This document shows, piece after piece, positions 45,062 through 53,587 of a stretch of DNA of 59,302 nt. The stretch covers positions 1 to 59,302 of the forward strand of contig NZ_RXOM01000023.1 in assembly GCF_008692195.1 (NCBI RefSeq). The letters run 5' to 3'. Position numbers and translations under genes: made by a program. Within the stretch, counting starts at the first letter, position 1; the number at the start of each line of letters is the position of its first letter. This stretch comes from Salegentibacter sp. R32. Its GTDB lineage: Bacteria; Bacteroidota; Bacteroidia; Flavobacteriales; Flavobacteriaceae. The notes beneath the pieces were generated by a model. The model did not search any database. It was not told where the DNA came from and saw nothing but the letters and a program-made list of their open reading frames with translations.

Positions 45062-46087
45062 TTAGATTTTTAGTGCGATTTTTCCCTGTATATGTCCTTG
45101 TTCTGCTCTGCGATGTGCTTCTTTAGTATCCTTAAAAGGAAACACGCTATCGATCACAACCTTAATGATATTATCATCTATTAATTTAGCAAGTTCTTCA
45201 AGTTGATTTCCGTTAGAGCGTACTTGGGTTGCAGATACGTTAACACCTAGTTTTTCAGCTTCATCTCTTCCATCGAATCCTAAAGGAAATACAGGAAATA
45301 AAGAGCCTCCCTTTTTAAGTGTTTTTAAAAATCTTCCGGTGGTTGGACCACCAACACAATCAATTACTAAATCTTGACCTGTTACGGTTTTATCGGCATC
45401 CTGTTGAGTATAATCAATAAATTCATCTGCACCCAGTTCAAGAAGTTTCGCTTCTTGTTTTCCAGAAGCTACGGCTATAACCTGCGCTCCTTTCCATTTT
45501 GCTAGCTGCACCATAAAATGACCAACACCTCCACCGGCACCATTAATCAGTACTTTTTTCCCTTCAAGCGGCACAGGTTCGTGACGATTATCTTGCAATG
45601 GATTTTGAACATCGTGACCAAGTTCAATTAAAAATTGCCAGGCGGTTAATAGAGACATTGGAGCCGCAGCTGCTTCTACAAAATCAATATTCTTAGGTTT
45701 TAAAGCTATTTCATCAGCAGAAACACTAACATATTCAGCATAAGCTTTACTATCTCCATAACTTGGGAATCGTACCATAGTGTAAACTTCGTCACCTACA
45801 GTGAAATCTTTTACCTCTTCACCAATTTCTGTAATAACACCCGCAATATCGGTTCCTAAAACGATCGGAAACGCAACTTCTGGTTGCCACTCTGGTGGTA
45901 AATCTTTATAGCCCTCTCTTAAATACCAATCCGGCGGATTTAAACCAATCGCCTTAACCTGAATTAAGACTTCTCCTTTTTTTACTTCGGGAAGTGGCGC
46001 ATCTTCATATTTTAAAACATCTGGATTGCCATACTCATGTTGTTGTATAGCTTTCATCGTTTTTCTATTCTCTGATTTTAATTCCAT
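45062..46087 (-). CDS. NADP-dependent quinone-oxidoreductase-like MDR enzyme
   Basis: 341 residues from the ATG at 46087; a longer frame to 46201 would run through the operator, and an ATG at 46057 is also possible. It is a medium-chain dehydrogenase/reductase with LNPPDWYLREG near 49, VLGTDIAGVITEIGEEV near 75, and the nucleotide loop INGAGGGVGHFMVQLAKWKGA near 165. Structural-zinc cysteines are absent, as in the zinc-free quinone oxidoreductase branch. The adjacent divergent HxlR gene suggests induction by an electrophile or quinone. Confidence 0.88.
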   Translation of the reverse strand: MELKSENRKTMKAIQQHEYGNPDVLKYEDAPLPEVKKGEVLIQVKAIGLNPPDWYLREGYKDLPPEWQPEVAFPIVLGTDIAGVITEIGEEVKDFTVGDEVYTMVRFPSYGDSKAYAEYVSVSADEIALKPKNIDFVEAAAAPMSLLTAWQFLIELGHDVQNPLQDNRHEPVPLEGKKVLINGAGGGVGHFMVQLAKWKGAQVIAVASGKQEAKLLELGADEFIDYTQQDADKTVTGQDLVIDCVGGPTTGRFLKTLKKGGSLFPVFPLGFDGRDEAEKLGVNVSATQVRSNGNQLEELAKLIDDNIIKVVIDSVFPFKDTKEAHRRAEQGHIQGKIALKI

Positions 46088-46127
46088 AATTTTTATTTTA
46101 ATTACGGAGCAAAGTTGAGAATAATAG

Positions 46128-46181
46128 TATATTTGTGTCAAGTATGTACTTTTTTGTACACTACATACTAAAAAGTATGTA
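46128..46181. promoter_or_regulatory. HxlR promoter and operator-like repeats
   Basis: A -7-like TATATTTG lies at 46128-46135 (plus strand). Directly after it are AGTATGTA (46141-46148), its inverted copy TACATACT (46162-46169) and a third direct copy AGTATGTA (46174-46181). A shorter GTAC...GTAC palindrome sits inside the first pair. These octamers overlap the expected start of the plus transcript and precede the minus gene, as expected for a regulator that controls itself and its divergent target. Confidence 0.6.
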
Positions 46182-46206
46182 ATACTGATATTCAGCAACA
46201 TATAAA

Positions 46207-46569
46207 ATGTTAAATATGAAAAAAAAGATAAAAGAATGTCCCGAAACTCCGACTTGTTCAGTGGATTTTGCCTTTAAACGAATCGGCGGAAAATATAAAG
46301 GAAGGATATTGTGGTATCTCTATGAACATGATGTTTTACGATACGGAGAGTTAACCCGAACAATGCCAGATATCACTACCAAAATGTTGACGCAAACACT
46401 TCGCGAATTAGAATCAGATCACCTCATTAATCGCAAAGTCTACCATCAAGTTCCACCAAAAGTGGAATATAGATTATCTGAAGTTGGAATGGAATTGATC
46501 CCGTTTATTCAACATCTTAAGGAATGGGGAGATAAACAAATTGCAAAAGCAGAAATAGCGGTTGAGTAA
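46207..46569 (+). CDS. HxlR-family winged-helix transcriptional regulator
   Basis: 120 residues, the normal size. The HxlR pattern is CPETPTCSVDFAFKRIGGKYKGRILWYL, then the recognition region MPDITTKMLTQTLRELESDHLI and the wing KVYHQVPPKVEYRLSEVG. Cys at about 11 and 17 could sense electrophiles or thiol oxidation as in YodB/QorR-type members. It is divergent from the quinone-oxidoreductase-like gene, with octamer repeats between, a common sensor-target arrangement. Confidence 0.9.
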   Translation: MLNMKKKIKECPETPTCSVDFAFKRIGGKYKGRILWYLYEHDVLRYGELTRTMPDITTKMLTQTLRELESDHLINRKVYHQVPPKVEYRLSEVGMELIPFIQHLKEWGDKQIAKAEIAVE

Positions 46570-46724
46570 CTTATGAGGCTTATAAATTTTGATTAAATCT
46601 ACAGTGTATGGAATTGACTAATCGAAGTCAATTAAAATTGAAATAAATAATGCCAATTCGGTGAGTTTTTGAAAGCGACTTTATAAATCTCCCGATTTAC
46701 AAGACATAAAATAGGATGGGTAGC

Positions 46725-46745
46725 ATCCTGCCATCCCGACTAAAA
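46725..46745 (+). repeat. Degenerate copy of the tRNA-Pro 3' end (att-like direct repeat)
   Basis: The 21 nt at 46725-46745 match 44310-44330 at 19 positions (ATCCTGCCAYCCCGACTRAAA). The first 15 nt belong to the T arm, acceptor and discriminator of tRNA-Pro. No complete second tRNA is present. The two copies bracket the three-gene redox islet. The rest of 46570-46979 apart from this site and the next terminator shows no gene. Confidence 0.65.
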
Positions 46746-46776
46746 GCCTCATATGACTTTCATTTGAGGCTTTTTT
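46742..46776 (+). terminator. Terminator directly after the tRNA-Pro 3'-end copy
   Basis: AAAAGCCTCA-T-ATGA pairs with TCAT-T-TGAGGCTTTT (one mismatch, 3-nt loop), then a T-run. It holds the same place relative to the tRNA end as the terminator after the intact tRNA-Pro. Confidence 0.8.
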
Positions 46777-46979
46777 AATTATTATTATATCTCTATCTCA
46801 CCCTATTCTGAGCTATCTACTAATTTTTATAAGGCTACATTCTAATTTAAAATGATTTACTCTTATATTTTATTTTTTAATTAACCATATTTAACTGATT
46901 TTTGTATAAGGTAATTTAGCCTGAACTATTTTTTCAATTTTTCTACTTTTAAAAATTTTTGACCAAAATTCAATTAAAC

Positions 46980-48662
46980 ATGTTTGGTTTTAACAATAGC
47001 TGGAATTTTAAAAATTTAATCTACTTAGCATTACTTTTCATATGTAATCTATGCATTGGTCAAAAAAAATCTGATTTATCACAAATAAACGAAACTGAAA
47101 ACCCGAAACATAGAATAGATTCTATAAACGATTTAGGATATTCTCTATGGATTAAGAAACCATCTCATTCTGTTGAATTAGGTAATAAAGCATATACGTT
47201 AGCAGAAGGAACTTCATATATAGAGGGAGCAGCATACGCTAAGCGAATAAGCGGAGTTGCTCATTGGGCACTAGGCGAACCTAGATTAGCTCTGGAAGAT
47301 TTATATAAAAGTTTAGATTTATATTCAAGCATCAAAAATAAGGAAGGTATGGCCAATTCTAAGTTAAATATAGGAATGGTTTATGCCGATATTAATGAAG
47401 ACTCTACTGCTTTAAAATTCTATAAAGAATCGATTAATGATTTCTCTTTATTAAAGTTAAATGGTAGAGTTGGTACAGTATTTACTAAAATTGGAAGTTT
47501 ACAATTAAAAAATGGTGAACTAAATGATGCCCTGAATAATTTTTTGAATGCTTTGAAAATCCATACCAAAAATGATTTTCAATATGGAATGGCAGAGGTT
47601 CACAATCGTTTGGGTAAATTGTATATCGAAAAAAATAATATAGAACAGGCCGATTATCATTTACGTCAATCTCTTATTTTAAGTCAAAAAATAGAAGATA
47701 AAGACGGAACAATAAGTAGTATGATTCAATATGGAAGATTACAGCGGCTCATCAAAGAATACAAAATATCTAATATTCATTTAAAATGGGGACTGAAAGA
47801 AGCTTCTTCCCAACAGCTGAATAACTACAAGCTTCTTGCTCTAGAATATTTGGCAGATTTAAAAAAAGAAATCAATCAGCCTGATTCTGCACTATATTAT
47901 TATCAGTGGTATGTAACCCTGAAAGACTCTGTTTATAATGTTAATAAATCCAAACAGATTGCCGCACTTGAATTTAAGAATGATCTGAATAAAAAAGAAA
48001 AGGAACTGCAATATTTAACTGAAAAAGAATCAACCAATCAAAAAATACAATGGATACTTTTTACAGCAATATTGATAATTATAGTATTATCCATTTTTTT
48101 GATAAAAAGTCTCTGGCAGCGAAATTCCGATCAGAGAATGCTGATGGAAAAAGAACGTTTACTTTCTACTAAACAATTGGAAAATCAAAGATTGAAGCAA
48201 GCGGAATTGGAGCAAAAACTTGAGCTAAAAAATAAAGAACTTACCTCTTATGCCTTAAATTTTGTGCAAAAAAACGATTTTCTAGATTCGATGCAGCTAA
48301 AAATAAAGGAATTGAAAAAATCTTCCGATATAAAGCAAAGCAAACAACTCATCGAGTTAGAAAAACTAATTAAGCTTCAAAATAGTAAAGATAAAGACTG
48401 GGAAGATTTCAGACAGCATTTTGAACAAGTATACTCTTCCTTTTTTACAAATCTGAAAACCGACTTTCCAAATCTTAGCGCAAACGATCTTAAGGTTGCC
48501 GCATTAACCCGCCTTAATTTATCAATAAAAGAAGCTTCCAATATTTTAGGGATTTCACCAGAAAGCACTAAAACAGCTCGCTATAGACTTCGAAAAAAAA
48601 TGAATTTAGCTCCAGAAGATGATCTTTTTGATTTTTTAATGCGTTACGACCATAAAGTTTAA
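46980..48662 (+). CDS. TPR-containing membrane regulator with C-terminal helix-turn-helix
   Basis: 560 residues from the ATG at 46980; a TTG at 46959 would add seven. A signal peptide (FKNLIYLALLFICNLCIG) precedes six or so TPR units (about 70-350, e.g. AYAKRISGVAHWALGEPRLALEDLYKSL). One membrane span follows (IQWILFTAILIIIVLSIFLI, near 365), then a coiled coil (RNSDQRMLMEKERLL...). The C-terminal LuxR-like helix-turn-helix is LSANDLKVAALTRLNLSIKEASNILGISPESTKTARYRLRKK near 500-545. It fits the Bacteroidota class of periplasmic TPR/cytosolic DNA-binding regulators. Targets are unknown. Confidence 0.85.
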   Translation: MFGFNNSWNFKNLIYLALLFICNLCIGQKKSDLSQINETENPKHRIDSINDLGYSLWIKKPSHSVELGNKAYTLAEGTSYIEGAAYAKRISGVAHWALGEPRLALEDLYKSLDLYSSIKNKEGMANSKLNIGMVYADINEDSTALKFYKESINDFSLLKLNGRVGTVFTKIGSLQLKNGELNDALNNFLNALKIHTKNDFQYGMAEVHNRLGKLYIEKNNIEQADYHLRQSLILSQKIEDKDGTISSMIQYGRLQRLIKEYKISNIHLKWGLKEASSQQLNNYKLLALEYLADLKKEINQPDSALYYYQWYVTLKDSVYNVNKSKQIAALEFKNDLNKKEKELQYLTEKESTNQKIQWILFTAILIIIVLSIFLIKSLWQRNSDQRMLMEKERLLSTKQLENQRLKQAELEQKLELKNKELTSYALNFVQKNDFLDSMQLKIKELKKSSDIKQSKQLIELEKLIKLQNSKDKDWEDFRQHFEQVYSSFFTNLKTDFPNLSANDLKVAALTRLNLSIKEASNILGISPESTKTARYRLRKKMNLAPEDDLFDFLMRYDHKV

Positions 48663-48973
48663 AAGTACTGATTTTAAGCTTCTTAAACATTAGCTAAAGA
48701 GATTTGTCTACCTAAAATCTACCTTTTCTTCTTTTTTGTATTCCTCAAATTTTAGCCTTGTATGCTCTGTATAAGGTTACTTTTCTTTTAAAAAAAATGA
48801 GTTACTCTAGGTTTGCCCAAAAATTTCTAGACGGGTATTCCGTCATTAATAAATCGTCAACATGATAAACAGAAAATTCAATCAAAAATTGAAAAGAACT
48901 AAGGTATCAGAAAATCCTTGGTCTAGAAGAAAAGAACAGTTTAATGCTAAGTTTAAAAATCAAAATTATAATT
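48663..48973. other. Intergenic region without a supported gene
   Basis: About 310 bp between the regulator and the desaturase gene. It contains a 42-codon basic frame (48862-48990, starting MINRKFNQKLKR) that overlaps the desaturase start. I do not support it as a gene. No clear promoter, terminator or RNA structure was seen. Confidence 0.4.
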
Positions 48974-49759
48974 ATGGACAAGGTTATTAGTAATTTGCCA
49001 ACTCCTTGGGATATATTAATCGATCCCATTTCCCTCATAGTATTGGGAATTTATGGAAGTTTGATGCTTTGGGAAGCTATTTTACCTGCGAGATTGTTAC
49101 CAAAAGTAAAAAACTGGAAAATGAAAGGTTTACTCTCTTTTACATTCTTTTTTTATCTTTCCACTTATCTCCCCCTCTTCTGGGATGAAAGTCTTGCTGG
49201 CTTTCAAATAATAGATCTTACGCACCTTGGTACTTATTGGGGTGCGCTTGTAGGGATTTTATTTTATGAATTTGGTTTGTATATCTGGCATTATTGTATA
49301 CATAAGAATAATTATTTATGGAGGGTTTTTCACCAAATGCACCATAGCGCAGAACGTATAGATACTTACGGGGCTTTTTATTTTAGTCCTATGGATATGA
49401 TTGGATTTACTTTTTTAGGTAGTATTTGTCTTGTAGCTATTGCAGGATTTACTCCTGAAGCTTCTACGCTAATATTACTGGGAACAGTATTTTTGGGTGT
49501 GTTTCAACATAGTAATATAGTCACTCCCAAGTGGATTGGCTATTTTATTCAAAGACCAGAAAGTCATACGGTACATCATGCAAAAGGGATTCACGCGTTT
49601 AATTATTCTGATTTACCAATTTTTGATATCCTGTTCGGGACTTTTCGTAATCCTTCAACATACGAAAACGAAACAGGCTTTTATGAAGGGGCATCTACCA
49701 AAATCAAAGAAATGATATTTTTTAAAGATGTTTCAAATGAAAATCAAATAACAAAATAA
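48974..49759 (+). CDS. Sterol desaturase/fatty acid hydroxylase family membrane protein
   Basis: 261 residues from the ATG at 48974 (MDKVISNLPTP); an upstream ATG at 48944 is less likely. Four or so membrane spans surround the His-rich di-iron motifs: HYCIH near 113, HQMHH near 129, and HTVHHAKGIH near 211. Such enzymes hydroxylate or desaturate lipids with O2; carotenoid, fatty-acid and ether-lipid substrates are all known in the family. It stands alone between two accessory genes. Confidence 0.87.
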   Translation: MDKVISNLPTPWDILIDPISLIVLGIYGSLMLWEAILPARLLPKVKNWKMKGLLSFTFFFYLSTYLPLFWDESLAGFQIIDLTHLGTYWGALVGILFYEFGLYIWHYCIHKNNYLWRVFHQMHHSAERIDTYGAFYFSPMDMIGFTFLGSICLVAIAGFTPEASTLILLGTVFLGVFQHSNIVTPKWIGYFIQRPESHTVHHAKGIHAFNYSDLPIFDILFGTFRNPSTYENETGFYEGASTKIKEMIFFKDVSNENQITK

Positions 49760-49869
49760 AATTATAACCGAAATTATAAGATAAGCACGATTCTTTAGAA
49801 AGAAATCCTTACTTGTTTTTTCAAACCCTATACTTCAAATTAAAAAAGCTACTTGTATAAATTATCATT

Positions 49870-50478
49870 ATGCACAAAACGAGAATATTTTATTTTTTCT
49901 TACTCTTATCTGTATTGTTACTACAAGAAATACAGGCACAGCAGCCGGTAATTATTTCTGTTTTTAATGAGTCAACCACTATTCCTTACACGACTTCATT
50001 AAATACCCCTATTCATCCGGGTATTCAGGTGGGTACTGAATTTGCTTGGAAAGAAACAAAACGAATTAGATTATATCCATCAGTTAGAATTGGATATATG
50101 TTCCATAAACCATTATTTCAAGGAATTTATGTAAGTGTTGAGATGGGATTTGACTTGAAAACTAATTTTGGTTTAAACCTAAAAAGTAAATTAGGAGTTG
50201 GATACCTGCATACCTTTACTACCAAACAAGAGTTTCAATTTGAAAATGGGCAATATGTAAGTAATAGCGATAAAGGAAATTCAAGAGTAATGCCTTCATT
50301 ATCGCTTGGGTTTGGTTATCGATTAAAGAAAAACGATTTCAATTCACCAGAAGTTTTTGTACTCTATGAATCTTGGATAGAGTATCCTTATTCACCTGAA
50401 TTTATCCCTCTAATGAGTCATACCAACATGCACTTGGGCCTTAAATTTTTTCCATTTAATTATCAAAAACAAGATTAA
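49870..50478 (+). CDS. Secreted/outer-membrane protein of unknown function
   Basis: 202 residues with a signal peptide (FYFFLLLSVLLLQEIQAQ). The mature part has alternating aromatic strands (IRLYPSVRIGYMFHKPLF, GLNLKSKLGVGYLHTF, MPSLSLGFGYRLKK) and ends LGLKFFPFNYQKQD, suggesting a small outer-membrane barrel. It starts about 110 bp after the desaturase gene and ends 2 bp before the serine hydrolase ATG, so the two are probably one transcript. Confidence 0.68.
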   Translation: MHKTRIFYFFLLLSVLLLQEIQAQQPVIISVFNESTTIPYTTSLNTPIHPGIQVGTEFAWKETKRIRLYPSVRIGYMFHKPLFQGIYVSVEMGFDLKTNFGLNLKSKLGVGYLHTFTTKQEFQFENGQYVSNSDKGNSRVMPSLSLGFGYRLKKNDFNSPEVFVLYESWIEYPYSPEFIPLMSHTNMHLGLKFFPFNYQKQD

Positions 50479-50480
50479 TC

Positions 50481-51653
50481 ATGAAATTGCGAAATCTATT
50501 CATAGTATTATTTTTTTTAGGGTGTGAACAAGAACCGATTTATGAGGATAGTTACTTTGCTTGTATAAGTACTATTCAAGATAATAATGTAAATGCTCCT
50601 GGTTCCCAATCTTATGAATCGACACTACAAAATATGATAAACTCAGGCATTCCGGGAGCAATGTTAACTGTTCATAATGAAAATGGCTATTCTTCTTATG
50701 CAAAGGGATATGCAGATTTAGCTTCTAAAGTAGCATTACAACCTTGCCATATTACTCGGGTAGGAAGTACCGTAAAAACTTTTACTTCGGTATCTATCCT
50801 TTTGTTGCAGGAATCAGGAAAATTGAATATTGATGATCCTATCTCCAATTATTTATCGAGAGAACAGATAAAGGATATTGAAAATGCTTCAAAAGTCACT
50901 ATTCGTCAACTCTTACAGCATTCTAGTGGAATTTACAATTATATTCAAAATTTGCAATTTCAAACTGCTTCGCTGAATGATTTAACTAAGATATGGCAAC
51001 CTGAAGAGTTATTAGATTATGCAAGAGGAAAAGATGCTTATTTTAGTCCAGGAACTAATGTAAGATATTCCAACACCAATTATATCTTATTGGGGATGAT
51101 TATAGACGAAGTAACCCAAAGACCTTTTTATGAATTTTTTGAAGAACAAATATTTAGACCATTAGGTATGGAATTTACAGAGTTTGCAGCTATTAATCAT
51201 GTACCTAAAGGAATTATACGAGGATATATTGACTTATATAGCAATCTTAATCTTATTGACACTACTTATTATAGCGGATGGGATTATTTTACTGCTGATG
51301 GCGGATTAATTTCCAATACCTATGATTTAAATATATTCTTGACTAATCTTTTTCATGGAAAATTACTTTCTGAAAGCTCCATGGAAGAATTTACTAATTG
51401 GAGCTCGCCTAACGAATCAGATCACGATGGATTTCCTACTTATTATGGCTTAGGAATCTTTAAAGTTGATACCGATTATGGTCCTGCATACCTTCATAGT
51501 GGTGATGCCATCGGATATTTTGCAAGTATGGTTTATTTTCCTAAACAAGATATTACCATAAGTTGGGCAGTCAACGGTAATTATGGTAGATTGGATAAGT
51601 ACTCTCAATCCACAGAAGCTATGGAAAGTATATTTAAAGCTATTTTAAAATAA
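50481..51653 (+). CDS. Class C beta-lactamase-fold serine hydrolase, lipoprotein
   Basis: 390 residues. A lipoprotein signal (LRNLFIVLFFLGC) places it on a membrane surface. The serine-hydrolase motifs are RVGSTVKTF near 92-100 (SxxK), YSNTNY near 193 (YxN) and LHSGDAIG near 338 (HxG). The family includes beta-lactamases, D-amino-acid peptidases and esterases; substrates cannot be assigned. It is the last plus-strand gene before the minus-strand Rhs array, whose last fragment ends 17 bp away. Confidence 0.88.
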   Translation: MKLRNLFIVLFFLGCEQEPIYEDSYFACISTIQDNNVNAPGSQSYESTLQNMINSGIPGAMLTVHNENGYSSYAKGYADLASKVALQPCHITRVGSTVKTFTSVSILLLQESGKLNIDDPISNYLSREQIKDIENASKVTIRQLLQHSSGIYNYIQNLQFQTASLNDLTKIWQPEELLDYARGKDAYFSPGTNVRYSNTNYILLGMIIDEVTQRPFYEFFEEQIFRPLGMEFTEFAAINHVPKGIIRGYIDLYSNLNLIDTTYYSGWDYFTADGGLISNTYDLNIFLTNLFHGKLLSESSMEEFTNWSSPNESDHDGFPTYYGLGIFKVDTDYGPAYLHSGDAIGYFASMVYFPKQDITISWAVNGNYGRLDKYSQSTEAMESIFKAILK

Positions 51654-51670
51654 TTCCAGCACAAAAAAAG

Positions 51671-52339
51671 TTATTTATGAAATAGCCTACATATTCTAAA
51701 CTTATAATTGATGCTGTTCCCCTCACCCTTGATCTCGTTATCCATCTCTTGGCCCTGGAAGCCATACCTGTAATCCGAGGTGTTGCCGTGCCTGTTCGGT
51801 AGCAGCATCCCGCCGGGGTAGTAATCGTTAAAGGCTTTTACCTCGGGGTTAAAATATACCAAAGAACTTCCTGCTAAGGTAGGGATTTTTTTGTCACTGA
51901 CCACACTTAATACGTTGCCCAAGTGATTGGAAAGCTCATAACGCTTATCGCCCACTTCCCGGTTCCTTACATAGCGTTGGGATTTGCGGAGTACCCAACG
52001 CTTCCAAGGGTATACCACGCTTTCGAGTTCCATCACCTGGTCCTGCTCGCTACGGGGGTTGCCCTCGCCTTCATCCAGCCTAAAGCTGTCTTCCATCGCA
52101 TTTTGTTCGGTACGCAACTGGTAGCTGAGCCCGTACAGCTGAAAATCTACATTCCCGCTGCCCCCCAATTGCGATTCCACTTCTTCTGGAAACGCTGCCG
52201 TGGTGGGATAGCTCGCCTGGGGGAGCACTTCTACCGGAAATTCATGATCGGCCAATGTTACCGTGGCTTCTTGAACTTCTTCAATAAGAACATGGCATCG
52301 CTCTAAGGCATTAAAAAGCCCTTGCAATTCATAATGCAA
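51671..52339 (-). pseudogene. Orphan Rhs core fragment, truncated before the toxin tip
   Basis: Up to 222 codons. From about codon 12 it reads as Rhs core sequence: [58 protein letters not shown] and [21 protein letters not shown]. It ends [12 protein letters not shown] where the other copies have [14 protein letters not shown], so the core is broken just before the DPRxGRF hallmark and no toxin domain remains. The formal ATG (52339) lies inside a terminator hairpin, so translation from there is doubtful. Relatively GC-rich, with a 172-bp stretch identical to 55302-55473. Confidence 0.8.
51822..51993. repeat. 172-bp perfect direct repeat, copy A
   Basis: Identical base for base to 55302-55473, offset 3480 bp. 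It covers the Rhs core from RKSQRYVRN to AFNDYY. Just outside the repeat the sequences diverge, sharply on the 5' side of the genes. Confidence 0.95.
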
Positions 52340-52346
52340 AGGCTTT
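52315..52346 (-). terminator. Terminator hairpin between cassette 4 and the Rhs fragment
   Basis: On the minus strand AAAGCC-T-TTGCA... pairs with TGCAA-GGGCTTT around one mismatch and is followed by a T-run. It would stop transcription coming from the upstream immunity-like genes. Confidence 0.6.
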
Positions 52347-52418
52347 ACTTTTATTTATCTTCTCTCTTCATAGCAAAACGACACTAGTAGTGGGGCATGT
52401 ATAAAGTGTATGAGAGGT

Positions 52419-52529
52419 TAATCAAACTTCAAGTTAACCAAAAAGTGCTTTAAAAAAATAGTAAAATAAAATGGACATGATAAGAACTCCAATGAGTCTT
52501 GACAGTTTTTTAAATTTTTCGTCATTCAT
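52419..52529 (-). CDS. Possible small membrane peptide (36 residues)
   Basis: ATG to TAA frame: a charged N-terminus (MNDEKFKKLSR) followed by one membrane span (LIGVLIMSILFYYFFKALLV). It lies 45 bp downstream of the cassette-4 immunity candidate, on the same strand. A single-span peptide of this kind may be real, but the frame is short and AT-rich, so chance is not excluded. Confidence 0.3.
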
Positions 52530-52573
52530 ATTTTTCTATTTTAAAACTATTTTTCTCTATTAAATGTACTACT

Positions 52574-53056
52574 TTACTTATTATTAACTTTCTTTTTAAA
52601 AATCTCTCTATCATTATTTAAGTAATATATAGAGTCATTTTTATATGCTTTAAAATAAGTCATTGATTTTTCATAATTACCATCAATTTTTAAGTCAAAT
52701 TGTATTATTGAATCTTTTAAGTCAAAAATAAATGTATGATTGTTATGGTTATTATTATTTTTTTTGAAATAACATACTTCGTAAATTAGAATATCTGAGT
52801 AATAAATCAAAAAACAAGACCAACCATAAGAACTTAAATAAGTCTTTTTAATATTTCCATTTTTAATTATAAAGCCATTTTCTCGTTGAAAGATATCAAT
52901 TTTGCTTTTTTTTATATAATTATTTTGACTTACTAACTCGATACCTCCTGAAGAATTTACGGAATTCCAAAATTTTTCAACAAAATGTATATTATAATTA
53001 ATACAAATAATTAATATAAATATTAACAATAATAGAATTTTATAAATATTTTTCAT
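52574..53056 (-). CDS. Candidate immunity protein of cassette 4, membrane-anchored
   Basis: 160 residues: an N-terminal signal anchor (IYKILLLLIFILIICINY) and a soluble domain facing the periplasm, with an NNNNHNNH low-complexity stretch. No recognised domain. Its ATG lies 6 bp after the stop of the deaminase-like remnant, the tight spacing seen in the other toxin/immunity pairs. Very AT-rich. A periplasmic immunity protein does not fit a toxin with a cytosolic target, so either the deaminase reading or the pairing could be wrong. Confidence 0.55.
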   Translation of the reverse strand: MKNIYKILLLLIFILIICINYNIHFVEKFWNSVNSSGGIELVSQNNYIKKSKIDIFQRENGFIIKNGNIKKTYLSSYGWSCFLIYYSDILIYEVCYFKKNNNNHNNHTFIFDLKDSIIQFDLKIDGNYEKSMTYFKAYKNDSIYYLNNDREIFKKKVNNK

Positions 53057-53062
53057 AATAAT

Positions 53063-53433
53063 CTATCTAGGGTCGGCTCCTATAGAATATAAATAATTAG
53101 CAGCACCACCTTTTTTCGCTATATAATTCATTAAACTTGGTCTATAATAATTCCTATATGTACCCAAGCAAAAGGAGATTTTCCAAAAGGATATGAAACA
53201 CCTCCTGAAGCTCCACTAATCTTTCTAAATCCTGAATTATTTTTAAATGCTTCTACAACATTTGGACCGTCTGAGGGAGTAGCATTTGAATGACAAGTAT
53301 TTATTTGTGCCGTGCATATCTCTAACATTAACAATACTTATCGATGCACCTTCAACGTTTGCTCCTGCATTTCTTGCTCTAGCAATAGCATTTATTTCGG
53401 CACATTGAGCTGGAGAAAACCTTGGTCTTAATC
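53063..53433 (-). pseudogene. Frameshifted toxin-domain remnant, deaminase-like (cassette 4)
   Basis: Three frames join into one protein-like reading. First RFSPAQCAEINAIARARNAG then ANVEGASISIVNV (to about 53310). Next TAQINTCHSNATPSDG then PNVVEAFKNN, to KSPFAWVHIG (53334-53131). Last YRPSLMNYIAKKGGAANYLY then SIGADPR to TAG at 53063. At least two frameshifts separate them. The CAE motif near the start resembles the zinc-site motif of YwqJ-type deaminase toxins, but a clear PCxxC partner is not seen (TCHSN only). The Rhs part is missing; the 5' end abuts a plus-strand regulator fragment. Confidence 0.5.
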
Positions 53434-53445
53434 AGTAAAATAAAT

Positions 53446-53553
53446 ATGGAGGTTGACGCCAAACTCCTAAAGCGTGTTATCGAGTTACAGAGAATGGACG
53501 AGGAGTACAAAAAGCATATCCTCTACACTCTGGATGCACTTATCGGAACGTAA
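53446..53553 (+). pseudogene. C-terminal fragment resembling an XRE-family regulator
   Basis: 35 codons from an internal ATG (MEVDAKLLKRVIELQRMDEE, then YKKHILYTLDALIGT, TAA). The pattern KLLKRV..LQ.M.EE.K..IL.T.DALI is typical of the tail of Bacteroidota XRE/HTH regulators. No helix-turn-helix part is present. It is less AT-rich than the flanks and lies antisense to the array, so it looks like a transferred scrap. Confidence 0.4.
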
Positions 53554-53587
53554 GCATAATATTATTAATTTGAAGGCTAAGAGGAAA

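Noticed and set aside
46088-46201. 38-residue N-terminal extension of the oxidoreductase
   Set aside because: It would run through the operator-like octamers and the divergent promoter; the ATG at 46087 gives a normal family length.
48862-48990. 42-codon basic frame before the desaturase gene
   Set aside because: It overlaps the desaturase start, is rich in Lys/Asn as random AT-rich DNA would be, and shows no recognisable motif.
51923-52306. 127-codon plus-strand frame in the Rhs fragment
   Set aside because: It is the antisense shadow of the relatively GC-rich Rhs core; the minus-strand reading has clear Rhs motifs. The frames at 55073-55282 and 56778-56996 are rejected for the same reason.
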